A stretch of DNA of 64,000 nt from Cryptomeria japonica (lineage: Eukaryota; Streptophyta; Pinopsida; Cupressales; Cupressaceae), in contig NC_081406.1 of the NCBI RefSeq assembly GCF_030272615.1, positions 116,653,783 through 116,717,782 of the forward strand, read 5' to 3'. Shown piece after piece: positions 35,826-47,232 of the stretch; the stretch's first letter is position 1, and every line of letters starts with the position of its first letter. Below the pieces are notes generated by a model that saw nothing but the letters and a program-made list of their open reading frames with translations, ran no database searches and had not been told where the DNA came from. Both the position numbers and the translations under genes were made by a program.

Positions 35826-38800
35826 CTATAACAACCTCTCTTCTAGAACCTTATTCCCTTTCCAATGCTCCTTTTTAGCATATGCAATGAATCTAGACAC
35901 GATTCCTTCAATCTCAGCAATTGGAATCTCGGGAAGATTCCTCATTCGTTCCTCCAAGTGGATGACCTGATCGAAAGCCTTGAGAAGAGCCGCATCCCAT
36001 TCAGGTTCAAGTTCATTGATCTTCTCAATCAGGAGCATAGTAGCAAACATTTGATCCCGTTGCTCATCTGTGATAACATTCTCATCTTTGCAAAAGATGA
36101 CCTTGACTCTTTCTTCTAATTCTTGAAGATCCACATCTATCTCAACCTCGATCCTCCTGCCAAGAATAGTACATAACACTTCGAACACCTTGTCCTGGAT
36201 CGGATGGATGACCTCCTCAACATGATTGCATTTGGTACTGATGTCCTTGAAAAGAACTTCCTTCATCTGGAGTAAAGTTGACCACTGGAGTAAATTATAA
36301 GATCCTCCATCCATTATCTTTTCTTGTGCTAGGATTTTCCTTGATGTTTGTCTGATTACTTGTAGAACAGGAATGATAACATCTCTAGTATGGGCAAAGG
36401 CGGCTACAGTTATCATTAGGTTGTGGATGATCTCAAGAACTTGGATAGCTCGGTGGATGGTCTGCATCATTCTTGTTGCAAATTCAATAGCAACTGCATG
36501 GGATTTGTCAATCCAAGAGCTCATAAGCTGGACCAAACTCTTGACTCTTTCTGCCTCACCAACTGATTCAATGGGAAGTGCCTGTACAGGAGATACTGCT
36601 GGATCCTGACGCTCCAAAGGCTGATTGAGATGGCTAAAGTAGCCTCTCCATGCACCGACCTCTCTCTCAAGCTTTCTATTTTTCTCCATTTCTTCCCTAA
36701 GCTTGTCTTTTAGTGCCTCAAACGAATCGGTTGCCTCATCCAATGTTTGCTCAGCAGTGAGTGGACCAAGCTCAAATGTTTCTACATCATATTCTTCTAC
36801 GAGGATTTCACCTTCATACTTGTCCACTGCTGGTGTAGCTATCTGCAACTTCCTGGATCCTGTCTCATCTCTGATCATCTTGGACATCTTAGTGGCCTTC
36901 CTCTTTTCTGTCACTTCCTAAGAATTTCCAACAAGGCTTTCTAAATCAATCACATTATCTTCGTCCTCAATCACAATCACCCTTGTTAGTCTCTCCTTTA
37001 ACCAATCTGGAATGGCAGACCTCGTCTCCCTAACTTGTATTTCTTTAGGCAATGTCTCTTCTTCTCGGAGGGGAGATGTCACTTCGTCATCATTCTTGTC
37101 TTCATGTAGCTCATTGACTTGGAGAGATCGACTTGATGAACGTTGAGGTGCCTATCCTTCTTCATGTTTATCGTTCTGGACCATTGATTCCATAGATTCC
37201 TCCATTTCAAGTGTCCTCTTCTCTTGTCGAGAAGATGTGCCGGATGAGCGATCTCGATTGGCCTCTTGCTTCTTCTTGGAGGATTCCCTTTTCTCAGGTC
37301 TCTCTTTTCTCTTTGAGCCTCTAGGATGAGGATTACCTTCACTTGTGCTTCGAAGGTTGCCTTCGCTTGTGTTTCTGGGATGAGGATTGCCTTCACTTAC
37401 ACTTGTTCCTCCTTCCCCTGGCCTTTCCTCCAAAGTGAAAGTCATAGATATGTTCTGCTCTCTCAACTTTTGATGTTGCACATCAACCCATCTGCGAGTA
37501 CAAGACAAACTGGAGCCATCAAAGCATCTAGATCCAAAATCTCAGGTTCATTCCAATCTATCCTCACTGCTTTGTTTTCTCGGTCATAAGATGATTGGAG
37601 ATGTCTGCCATTGTCCTGAGCTTGATCGGCCACTCTATAAATTTTGCATTTCCTGATGAAATCTAAAGGCAATATGGAATGCATCTTTCTTTTTACTTCA
37701 AAATCATCTGAGAGATTCATCCAAAAATCTTCTACCTGAGATTCATGTTTGTACTTTCTACCAACTGTCTCCTCTATGTACCCATAAGGATCAAAACTCT
37801 CTCTCAAGGCAAAGAATGAAAATGAATATAAGGCCAATTCCCTCTCTGCATCATCCATGGCTAGAGCATTAGGACATACCTCAACTGAATTCCCTAGTAT
37901 GATAGGCATAGGAATTCCATTTCCATGCCGGTGTCTAAATGCCTTCGCATAAGCTGCCAACTGTCTAGTCACCTCAAGTAACACTATTCTGTCTGTCGGA
38001 TATCTCAGCAACATGTAGGGAGGTGAAGGACATCCATGAACTTTAATATATGTAAAATTCTGAAATTGGATGAACCAAGCACCATACCTCTTTACAAGCT
38101 CTTGTGCCTCTTGAGATAGCCGATTGTGAATCCCGCCTTGCAATGTCCTGGTGATGTTCATCGTGAAGGTATCATTGACTAACTTGTAGTCACTTCCAGG
38201 TGGATGATGCAAATGGACATAGGAATCACAAACTCTGACTTCCCCAGGCCCTCTTCCGATCACTCCTCTGTGAGGTGGTCCTGCATATTCAAAACTCCTG
38301 ATCAAGGCATATATGATGTATGAACTCATGTGGAAGGACTTGGTAGCCTTTAGTCTTCTTAACTGCACGTCCAAGCAATGGCTAATCATTCTAGCCCAAT
38401 GAATTGTTCCTTTTCCTTGAACTATCACTTGGATGAAGTAGAACATCCACTTCTCAAAATAGAAGGCTTGAGGAGCCCCTGTGACTCGGTTGAGCAAGGT
38501 TATCAAATCTCTATACTCCTCCTGGAAGTCGATCCTATGTGGTGTGTTTGGAATCTTGCTCAGGCGAGGATGACTCTTGAGTAACCAATTCTTGTTGATG
38601 ATGCTCAAGCAAGTGTCTGGATCATCTTCGTACATGGACCTGGCTCCTTCTAAGCTTTTATAAATCATATCTCTGTGCTCCGGAAGATGGAGAGCCTCAC
38701 TTATAGCCTCCTCTGAAAGGTAAGCCAAAGTGTTTCCCTCCTTGGACACGATCGATCTTGACTGTGGGTCATAATGGCGGGCACACTCGATCATCAACTC

Positions 38801-39049
38801 ATGGCACTGGACTGCTGGAGGGAAACCGGCCGCCTTGATGATACCACTTTCAATTATTCTCCTTGCGACAGGTGATGGCTTTCCAATATAAGGGACCTTT
38901 CGAAACTTCTTCACACTGAAGTTTCCCAAGTTGGTATCTCCAATGTTGCTCCACTTTGACACGATCTTGGTCTCCAATTCTTCATTCTTCTGATCTTCCT
39001 TCATAAGGGCTAGACGACTGGTGGATGCTCCTATCTTTGGGGTCGCCAT
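35826..39049 (-). pseudogene. A4 LTR-encoded protein, one frameshift and two nonsense mutations
   Basis: The ATG is at 39049 (MATPKIG). The N-terminal frame runs to about 37510, where one base is missing relative to A2 (caagacaaactgg against caagacaagactgg). The frame then continues through the SEGN repeat and the KRKERPEKRESSKKK linker to TAG at 37152-37154. It continues to TAG at 36918-36920, and from there is open to 35826. Both TAGs replace CAG of sister copies. This copy proves that the N- and C-terminal halves belong to one reading frame, because it reads without a break through the linker where A3 is shifted. Confidence 0.85.
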
Positions 39050-39530
39050 CCTGATACCTGCACAACATTTCATAATGAGTAATAGATTTTGGAACGTAGA
39101 AATATAGATTAGAAAGAGGATTTAAGTTTTAAATTAGGAAACTTCATGATAAATCTTTGAATTATCATTTCCTAAATTTAACTAAGCCGCTTGAAATTCA
39201 AAATTCAAAATTTGGACAAGGGAGATCTCGCCATACCTCTCTTTGAGAACTAGCTCTAAAAAACGATGCAAAAATTAAGAAATTCGTTAGGCAAAATGAA
39301 GATCGAAGTCCTCTAGCAAATGCGCCTCCTTCATCAACTTCACCACCCTTTGGGGTCTTCGACGCCTTGAGGAAGACTCCTCCACCTCTAACCTCCAACA
39401 AAGTTCACACTCCTTCTTGGATCAAAATTCGCACTTCTTCTTGGATCAAAATTCGCACTTCTATTGCTTCTCCAAATCGCATTTAAATAAATGATTGAAT
39501 AATGGATTAAAATGCTTCAAAATACCTCCC

Positions 39531-39538
39531 TTATATAG
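39531..39538 (-). promoter_or_regulatory. A4 internal gene TATA box
   Basis: In sense this is AGTGAGCACCTATATAAGG, about 480 nt upstream of the ATG at 39049. It is the counterpart of the boxes in A1, A2 and A3; here the gagcgc motif is gagcac. Confidence 0.55.
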
Positions 39539-39873
39539 GTGCTCACTATTGCAATTGCCCATAGGCCGACTTGGAAATAGGCCTAAAATAAATAAAAATT
39601 AAATAAAAGAGGCCGACCTTGCAAAAAAAAAAGTTAAAATAATACCCCAAGCGCTCTCTTCTTTATTTAATTTAATAATAATTAATTTAAATGCCTTTGC
39701 AATTAAAAATTTTGATTTTTTTAAAGGCTTAAATCAATTATTAAATGCCCATGCGTTCTTATTAAATGCCAATTTAATTAAAATATTTCAAAGTTTTAGC
39801 GAATTTAGCATCTAATGCAATTCGAAAAAAAATTGGCGCCTAAGAATGGGAGGAATAAGGGACATCAACAACA

Positions 39874-41804
39874 TCGCTCTGGTCCCTTGGAGAGGGACAA
39901 GAGCGCTCATGCAATTTTAGCCTTGTATTTCTCGCTTTTCACGTTCAAAGTCTCATCTTGGACGTCCAAAATGGCCTTTTCGCTTGGAATCTTGAGTTTG
40001 ATTTATTCCATCTTTGGAATGAATGCTCCTTAAAACATTTTAGCCCCGGTCCCTTGGTGAGGGACAGGAGCGATTTCATCCTTTTGTCCTTGGTCCTTGT
40101 CTTTTCCAATCGCCAATTCATGTTGCAGGGCAATCAATGATCTTCCTTGTTTGTTCTATGCATGCCTAACTCGTTTCTCCAAGACAAAATGAGCTCTTCC
40201 AAGGATATTCGCCCTGGTCCTCCAGTGAAGGACAGGAGCGATTTTTGCTTTTGGGCTTAAAATTGTCGATTCTTGAGGTTAATTCCTTGCTCATCGTCCT
40301 TCGAAGGACATTTTTGACCTTGCATAGCCTTGCCTTGACGTGGCTTTGGAAGGGAATGGTTGTTTTTATGAAAATCGCCTTGGTCCTTGAGTGAAGGACA
40401 AGAGCGCCTTTTTAGTTCTTGGTACAAACCCTTGATCGTGTCATCTTTAAATCACTTACTAAACGTAGAATATCACTCCGCCTTCCATCTTGAGTCTTTG
40501 AAACGAACGTGGTACTCTAAAATTAGGCATACTTGAAGATTTCGCTCTGGTCCCTTGGAGAGGGACAGGAGCGCCTTAACCAATTTCATCAAGTTTTTTG
40601 TGGTCTTTGCAACTTTGTTCTTCCTTGAAGCATTCCAAATATCATTGCCATATTGTGCCTTGGCCTGGATTCATCTAAATTTGGAGGGAAAGACTTGATG
40701 ATATGTTTTTCACCCTGGTCCCTAGGTGAGGGACAGGAGCGCCTTGGCCATTATAGGCTCCACTGGTGTTTTGTAGTCTCTCAAAATTATCTTCAATGGA
40801 GCGATTATGCCTTCCTTTGCTCATCTCAAACGTAAAACTTGCTTTTCCTTTGCCAAAAACTTGTCTCTTGAGAAAATTGCTCTGGTCCCTTGGAGAGGGA
40901 CAGGAGCTTCCTTTAAAAGTCGCTCTGGTCCCTTGAAGAGGGACAGGAGCGCCTATTGTATCTTGGGTCGATTTTCTCCTTCATAAGCCACTCAAGTTAT
41001 ATTCAACGAATAAAACATACTTCTCTTGACCTTCTCAAATCGCGAAATCATTTAAATCTTGTGAGGACAATGTAATTTAGGAACTCAAGCTCCGGTCCTT
41101 CAGTGAGGGACAGGAGCGATTTTGCAAATCCAAGCTTATCCGTCCTTTGTCAGCCTTCCAAATTATATTCAATGGATAAATCATGCTTTCCTTGGTCTCT
41201 TCAAATCATAAAATCGTCTTGATCCTGCAAGGACAGTGCAATTTTGAAAATCAAGCTCCGGTCCTTCAGTGAGGGACAGGAGCGCTTTTTGTCCTCAAGG
41301 TCAAATCTTTACAATTTTCATCTCAAATTTCTTTTGCTGGGGAAGATACCATCATTTTGCAAGCTATGAACAAGAACTCAAATCCAAAAAATGTCCAAGA
41401 AGGTGTGTTTGAAGAAAATCGCTCTGGTCCCTGGGTGAGGGACAGCAGCAAACCTGTCTTGCTAGGCCAAAAGTTCAACCTTTCATTGCCAACGACTAAG
41501 TCTGGATACTCCATTATGCTCATTTCATCCTTCATTGCGTCCTTGATGCTTCAGTTCGATCAAATGAGGCCCAAAACGATCTAAGTAAGCCATTTCGCCT
41601 TGGTCCTTCAATGAAGGACAGGAGCGATTTGGGTCTTAAACTTAAAAAACTTGTCATTTTTGAGTCTTCAAAATCTTCAGAGTCTTCAATTTACGTCCAA
41701 TTGCATCCCTTGGCGACCCTACAAAAAACAATTAAAACAAGTCAATAACCAAGATGCACCAAATATCACTTTCGCCTTGGTCCCTGAGAGAGGGACAGGA
41801 GCGA
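39874..41804 (-). repeat. A4 palindrome array, 13 units
   Basis: Thirteen palindromes were counted by eye, at about 163-176 bp spacing, with one 43-bp doublet near 40876/40919. Copies near 40376 and 41597 carry the paired change GTCCTT/AAGGAC; the copy near 40211 has GTCCT/AGGAC with a longer loop. The doublet sits next to the gctccggtccttcagtgagggac variants, as in A2. Confidence 0.9.
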
Positions 41805-42264
41805 TTTTGCCCTTATAAGCCAAAATATCAAAAATTTAGGTCTTCAGATCACTTCATCATGCGGGGTTAGGTCGTCTTCAAGTCCAGGAATCGGTTACCT
41901 TGCTTCCAAAATCTGGTTAAATTTACCCAGACAAAATGTATAATTTAATCATTAAAATGCTAACACTAACTTGAATTTGCCCTCAAAATCCAGACTGGAC
42001 CCATCCTGAGACACACTTGACTTCCTGGCAGGCTCATCCTATTTCAAACTTGCAACCTTCGGGAGGAGGCTTAATAATCTTTCAAAATTTGACTTCGGCT
42101 CGAAAATATCAAAAGGAAAACTCCCAAGGCTTAACCCTAGTCCAGACGACTCACTCACTTACTCAAAACCCTAAAAGAAGAGAGAAGAACAGGCAAAACA
42201 AAAGCAAAAAAGAGGGGGGTCCCCATTCTAATGGGGTGATGTGTGAAATGGTCACAACAGTAAC

Positions 42265-43480
42265 CAAATAGGTTCACTCTATAAGTTGGCCGAGTCAATT
42301 GGAGGGTTTGAACATAGGAGTTGACATTTCCTTAGAACCTATCCAATCTGTTGATTTGAGACCCAACAAGTCCCAATGCTTAAGTGTGTAAATCGTTAGT
42401 GTGCTCAGGGAACTGAATACTTCTGTTGCTGTTCATAAGCTGAGAATTGTAAATCAAAATGAGCTAATGCATGGGTATTCTACTATTGTGATTGAGCACT
42501 GCTCCAATACATTCTATAAGGTTAACAATTTTTTATGCTGTTCTTAATAATTTTATGTCTTAAACCTGCATGATAACTTGTAAAACAATCACACAAATCT
42601 GCAAGTTCAAAACACATATCTCTACAAACAAGAAACCCTCATTGCTATAAACTTTATAAAATTTTGCAAAAAAAATAGTAAATTTGGGTGCCCAAGCATC
42701 CAGGTTCGCCCCAGACGAACCAGCTCGCCCAGGCATGAACCCTGGCCGGACCCAAAGGCAAACAGGAACAAGACCCAATCTTGAACTGGACCAAACCAGT
42801 ACTAGGCCCTAAACCCGGCGAACCCTACAACTTTAAGTTTTCAGCACAAATCCAAGAGTTTTGGAAGCATTCAGCAAAAAACAGATTGTAACAGCTTAGG
42901 CCCAGGCTCTTGCATTGGAGGAGATACAAGGGCCCAAGCCCAATTTGAAAACTACTTCTTCAACTTTTGGGGCGCCTAGAGTGGACCCTACAGCCAAGAA
43001 TGATTTTGGGAGAGAAAGGACGAGTTTCGTTTGCTGCAATTAGATTTGTTGAGCATCCTAAGACGCTGTCTACTTGACTGTATACTTCAGATCAGACTTG
43101 GAAAAAGTCCTTTAAATCAACCAACCTCAAGTTTCCAATGATAAATCAAACAGGTATGCCTTTATATGTTGCACGTTCAAATCTTTAAATTAATAGGGTG
43201 TATCATAGGCTGCTATAGTCTGATATTTCATATCAGACCTGAGCTTTTGTAATCAGACTTGTAATCAGACCCAAACCAGAATTAAATTAAGCTCATTTGG
43301 AGTTGGGTTATCATTTTCCTGTTGGCAAAGAAGTATTACATGTTTATTGCTTGATTGTTTATACATATGCATTGAAAACACTCTTTAAAACATTATTCAA
43401 TCACATAAAATCAGTACAACAGTTCCAGACCCGAATCCAATGGCAGCTCATGGTGCCCCACATCAAGGTGGGGCATTACA
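42265..43480. other. Remainder of family B flank and outer insertion, no gene
   Basis: No coding region was recognised. It holds a gttcg/cgaac-rich stretch near 42690-42830 and a run of short repeats of atcagac (43208-43275). The last bases, GGTGGGGCATTACA, are the right end of the outer insertion. Where family B ends inside this stretch is unresolved. Confidence 0.4.
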
Positions 43481-44262
43481 TTGAACCCCAAGTTATTTTT
43501 CTCTCCTACTTTCAAAGCAGATGCAGAGGTTCAAGTTGGCCTGGACACATGTATTCAAAGGTTAGTTGTTGATAAGAAAATTCAAGACCTCATACTTGAT
43601 GAGTTACAGAGGAATAAGAAGGAAGAAGGGCCATTGTTATCTTCACCTATTTGCGTTTGTAAGAGAGACACCATACTACCAAGGGAAAAAAATGTTCTCT
43701 TAAATTTATTTTACCATTTATTTCAATCTTTAAGTTTATAAAAATCTTTACCAAGTTATAGATGGCAATTTTTATCCTTGTAGATTTGTGGTGGAAAGAT
43801 TATGGTGTCACAACGCCTAATCTTCAAAGGCTTGCAATCCGCATATTATCTCAATCTTATAGTGCTTCTAGTTTTGAGCGCAATTGGAGTGTTTTTGAGA
43901 CCATTCACATAAAAAAGCGCAATAGGTTGACTCAAAAGCGCTTGAATGACTTTGTATATGTGTGATACAACTTTCAATTGTATGAAAAGAGGGTACAAGG
44001 GCAGGGTTCACATGAAGCACTTGACCTAGATGACATTGATCCACATTTAGCGGATTGGATTGCTGAACCTGATGGTGCTACTACTGATGTTGATGTGGAA
44101 CCATTTTTCACTAACGATCACTTAGCTACGTTGGAGAGGGAGGCAACTAAATGGGCAACAGAAGTGGCAAAATGTGAGAAGGCAGAAGATGAGGTTGGTG
44201 ATCCAGCAAAGGCAATTTCCTCACCTGTTGAGGATATTGCAGCAGCACCACCATCTACTTGA
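43481..44262 (+). pseudogene. hAT-superfamily transposase, 3' half (C-terminal dimerisation domain)
   Basis: This continues the gene begun at 3807. It starts LNPKLFFSPTF, the block that normally follows AAYYLN in this family. Then come a helical segment (EVQVGLDTCIQRLV), a probable intron at about 43690-43780 with acceptor ttgtag, and the conserved hAT C-terminal dimerisation block WWKDYGVTTPNLQRLAIRIL followed by SSFERNWSVFETIHIKKRNR and the RLNDFVYV motif (to 43965). The acidic tail ends in TGA at 44260-44262. A TGA at 43963-43965 breaks the frame after FVYV. No hAT terminal inverted repeats or 8-bp duplication were found. Confidence 0.88.
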
Positions 44263-44850
44263 ACACCCACTCAGCAGCAATATACTTTCTTGAGCTTTAG
44301 TCATAGACAAAATTTATAATTTTCTAATTTTCATTGATACGAAAGCTTGAACTTAATATTTATTCAGGGATTGTAGCTGTTTTGTGGTGATTGTCTACGA
44401 TATGTATTTGACTCAAATTTATTCAGAGGTTGCACTTGTTTTTTGGTATTTGATATGTATTTAACTCAAACTATGATTTATATATAATGGAAACCAGTAA
44501 TATGTTATCATATTCTATAAATTTAGTGTATGTGTGTTTTTTAAAAAATATTTTAAGAAATTATATATTTTCAAATGTTCAATTTTTTGCCAATTTTTTT
44601 TAAATTTTGGGCCAAAAAAATTATTGCCGAGTAAGAGTTTGTCATCAGTGTCTAGAATGGTCCATGGACTGAGTTCAAATCTTTTTAAAAGTAAAGAAAA
44701 AAGAAAAAGTGTTCTCTAGATTTCACTTGAACTTGCAGCACAAATTTAAGTCTCTTTATGAAACTCCCATTCCGAGAAGCTTCCTGCTGATCCCTGAAGC
44801 CAAACGTGGCAACTAATGTTGGAAGATGATTCTAGACCTGCCGTGAAGGT
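44263..44850. other. AT-rich flank of the hAT gene, no gene
   Basis: No open frame or RNA gene is supported. The stretch contains a degraded duplication of gtatttgactcaaa/gtatttaactcaaa (near 44403 and 44457) and poly-T/A runs. The last 100 bases lead into the NDUFA7-like ORF. Confidence 0.4.
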
Positions 44851-44928
44851 CTCAGATGCTTCCAGAACCCCATCTCATTAACCCAAACCATTCTCTTGCA
44901 TGTGAAGAAAATTTTATTTCCTGTAACA

Positions 44929-45243
44929 ATGGCGGCGGAAAAATTGAAGCAGGTAGTGTGGAGATTAAAGGACTTGAGGCCATCAAAATGGGCAAAGAAG
45001 CCATGGGAGATAACCGGCCCCTGTTCGAGTACGAAGCACGTGGAAGGTCTTCCAAATGCACTGGAATACCGCCCATTTGCTCCAGCCACGGCCCCTGTTC
45101 GGCCTCACATCCCCAATTCAGAGGAGGATCGTGTGTTTAACATTACCTACTTTACCAGAGACACCAGGCGTATGCCCCATGATCGCCATAAGTATGTTCT
45201 TACAAAACAGGAATTGGAGGGGAGAAACAAAGATCTTGTCTGA
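44929..45243 (+). CDS. NDUFA7/B14.5a-like mitochondrial complex I subunit, 104 aa, single exon or retrocopy
   Basis: The ATG at 44929 (MAAEKLKQ) opens a 104-aa frame ending TGA at 45241-45243, with no internal stop. It carries a basic RLKDLRPSKWAKKPWEITGPC segment and, near the C-terminus, the YFTRDTRR block. The latter matches the YxCTRDGRR region characteristic of the complex I accessory subunit B14.5a (NDUFA7) in mitochondria. The in-frame upstream extension begins at a TTG and is not a credible start. The ORF has no introns in this window, so it may be a processed retrocopy or one exon of a gene whose C-terminal part lies elsewhere; a possible donor ttgtctgat overlaps the stop. The family assignment rests on motif memory only. 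It is the only cellular-type gene I recognise here. Confidence 0.55.
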   Translation: MAAEKLKQVVWRLKDLRPSKWAKKPWEITGPCSSTKHVEGLPNALEYRPFAPATAPVRPHIPNSEEDRVFNITYFTRDTRRMPHDRHKYVLTKQELEGRNKDLV

Positions 45244-46696
45244 TAATATTAAGTTTCAATTACTCTGCTTCCACAAGGTTTTCTTGTATGATTGAAGACT
45301 TACAAAGACCCCGACTCATAAAAACAAGGGAATGGTAATTAAGCTAGAAAAACACAAACAGCAACTCATAATTTTCATTACACCGATTAAGTTTATCAGC
45401 ACCATACTTGCCATGCTTATCACAAATATCAGAAACACCAACAACACCAAAATAAATAAATTGCCTACCATATGGGTGTTGGATTCATTGCTTGGGTTTC
45501 TTCTTCTGGTTTGGAAATCCCTAAAGCCTGCACTTGCCTGCGCCTCTGTTGATAACCGACAACTGAAAATCCAACTGAGTGGAAATGAATGTGTTTTAAT
45601 TTATTGATGTGAAACAACTGAAACGATTTTAATTTGGTTGGAGGCCTCTTGCAGAATAATGGGGAGGGTGTAGCAAACAACAGAGTTTCCATTGAAAAAT
45701 AACAAGTTCAAAAACTTTACTATCTTTACGCCTGCATTTCTCGGAGCCAACAGCTTCATTGACTGATTATTAAATCCTCCGATTTCTCCATTAAGCCCTG
45801 CGTTGCTTTTCCCACTGTTTTAAAAAACGAAAGTCATTCCCTGAACATGCCTAAATGTCCAAACGTAAAAGCTGTAGATTCAATCGAGAGAGCTCGGAGC
45901 GGAATTGTTATTCTAGCCTACAGCTTGGCAGTGTTCCGCTTAAGCTCCTACACCGTCTTGGTGTAACTGGTGAGGTCCAGCTGCTTCGGCTTAGACTACT
46001 CCTCCAGGTCCACAATTTGTCCGTTGGGCCTGTAGGAGCTGGTCTCCGAGTGCTGTTTTCCTTTTTGCTCTTTCTTCAAGCTCCTCTGGTCGGCACTCTT
46101 TAATTTGTTTTAAGTATGTGTAGAATAGAGGATGAGATGGTGTTTCTGAATTTAACTGGATAATTAAGTGTTTGTATTTTTTGTATTTCTAATTGATTTT
46201 CTTCTATTTTATTTTCTTAAATTTTTATTTTATAATTCTTTTAATTACAATTTATTTAATAGAATATTGTAAAATAATAGTTTTATAAATATATAAAAAA
46301 TTGAAGTTAAAATTTTAATTATTTTATTATTTTAAATTTATTAAAACTTAAATTAGAATTCTATTTTAAATTAAGGAATGTGTATTTTGAATAAATTTAA
46401 ATTTGAAAGATATGTGTTTTTAAATTATTTTTTAGGTGTGTTTCTCTTCTCAAACTACTACTCACTCTCAATTTAACTATTTGTCTCCATCATGTAATGA
46501 GTTAACTTTGTAATTATATCAATCTAATATTATAATAATAGTATAGTGATATGATAATATAATAATAATTTATAATTATATCAATCTAATATTATAATAG
46601 TGTATAGTGATATGATAATATAATAATAATGTAATCTTAATAAAAAAATTATCAAGCGTTTAATACAAATATAAAATTATAATATAATTTAATATT
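45244..46696. other. AT-rich stretch with a few coding-like scraps
   Basis: No firm gene. On the minus strand a 75-codon frame (45465-45692) ends in QALGISKPEEETQAMNPTPIW, preceded by acceptor-like cag sites; it could be a terminal exon but is unrecognised. Minus strand 45838-46103 shows a coding-like frame with three in-frame TAGs. From 46130 to 46696 the sequence is extremely AT-rich and repeats the block aatctaatattataata twice (46522-46620). Confidence 0.35.
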
Positions 46697-46710
46697 AATT
46701 ATAATATAAT
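46697..46710 (+). repeat. LINE target-site duplication, left copy
   Basis: aattataatataat here equals 52984-52997 exactly. It flanks the LINE on both sides, immediately before its GGAGAAC start and immediately after its A-rich tail. Low complexity lowers its weight, but the position is exact. Confidence 0.6.
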
Positions 46711-47232
46711 GGAGAACAATTGGACTTACCATGGCACGTGTGCGAGCTTTTGCAGGCGGTCGAGCTAGGGCTTCATTGCCCTAGCTCGAGGGAGGCGGAG
46801 CTGCAGGTGGGTCGTCGGGGAGAGGTTGGTGCAAGCGCTGCGGGGGAGAGGAGTTGCCGGTGGGGTCGGGTTAGGCTTTGCGGTGGGTGGCGTGGGTGTT
46901 TCGGGGGGCTGCGGGTGGAGGGAGATTTGCGTGCGGCTAGGGGCTGCGGGGGGAGGAGGGTGGTCTGCTTGTGGCTAGGGGTTGGGGGTTGTTGTGGGTC
47001 GTGGGTGGTTTAGGGGTTAGGGGTTTAGCTAGGTACTCCATCTCGGTGTGCTTTGAGGGGGTGGGCCTGCTGGTCTGGTGTTGCCTCGAGAGGCCCTTCC
47101 AGGTGGGGGTCTTTCTCTTTCCTTTGTTTATTTGTCGGAGCTTCGATGACGAGTAGTGGTGGTAAGGAATCGCATGTTCCTCCGGTCATGGATTTTCGTG
47201 TTGCGGTGGGCTGAAAACCCCCATTCCAGAGT

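Larger units (their letters stand above)
34771..42259 (-). mobile_element. Family A copy A4: giant solo-LTR-like unit
   Basis: The left end is TGTTGACGTGTATTTTGTAC and the right end GGTCACAACA. The duplication gtaac is at 34766-34770 and 42260-42264. Length is 7,489 bp. It has the same internal order as the other copies, on the minus strand. It is inserted in the 3' flank of family B. Confidence 0.9.
5395..43480. mobile_element. Outer insertion in the hAT gene: LTR-like ends, filled with nested elements
   Basis: The 38-kb block starts TGTAATGTCCCC and ends GGGGCATTACA, imperfect inverted ends of the TG...CA retroviral type. It is flanked by the 5-bp duplication ttgaa (5390-5394 and 43481-43485). 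The duplication also repeats the LN codons of the hAT frame (AAYYLN before, LNPK after), as expected for an insertion and not for an intron. Its own sequence is visible at 5395-5499 and from 20281 for about 1.8 kb. It includes a TATA-like cttataatataagc near 20659 and ccctaattagggt near 20783. I saw no second copy of the ends, so a solo LTR carrying later insertions is the simplest reading. Whether all non-A, non-B sequence up to 43480 belongs to it is uncertain. Confidence 0.7.

Noticed and set aside
22072-43410. Family B unit bounded by taaaa (before TGTTCC at 22072 and after CAATCACA near 43404)
   Set aside because: The duplication is low-complexity and the implied 3' part would be too long. 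The ends of family B remain open.
5395-43480. A 38-kb intron in the hAT gene
   Set aside because: The 5' edge gtaatg could pass as a donor, but the exact ttgaa duplication, the duplicated LN codons and the inverted TG...CA ends indicate insertion.
46720-47013. 97-codon ORF in the LINE 5' UTR
   Set aside because: It arises from GC-rich, stop-poor sequence (Gly/Arg/Trp-rich product) with no family resemblance.
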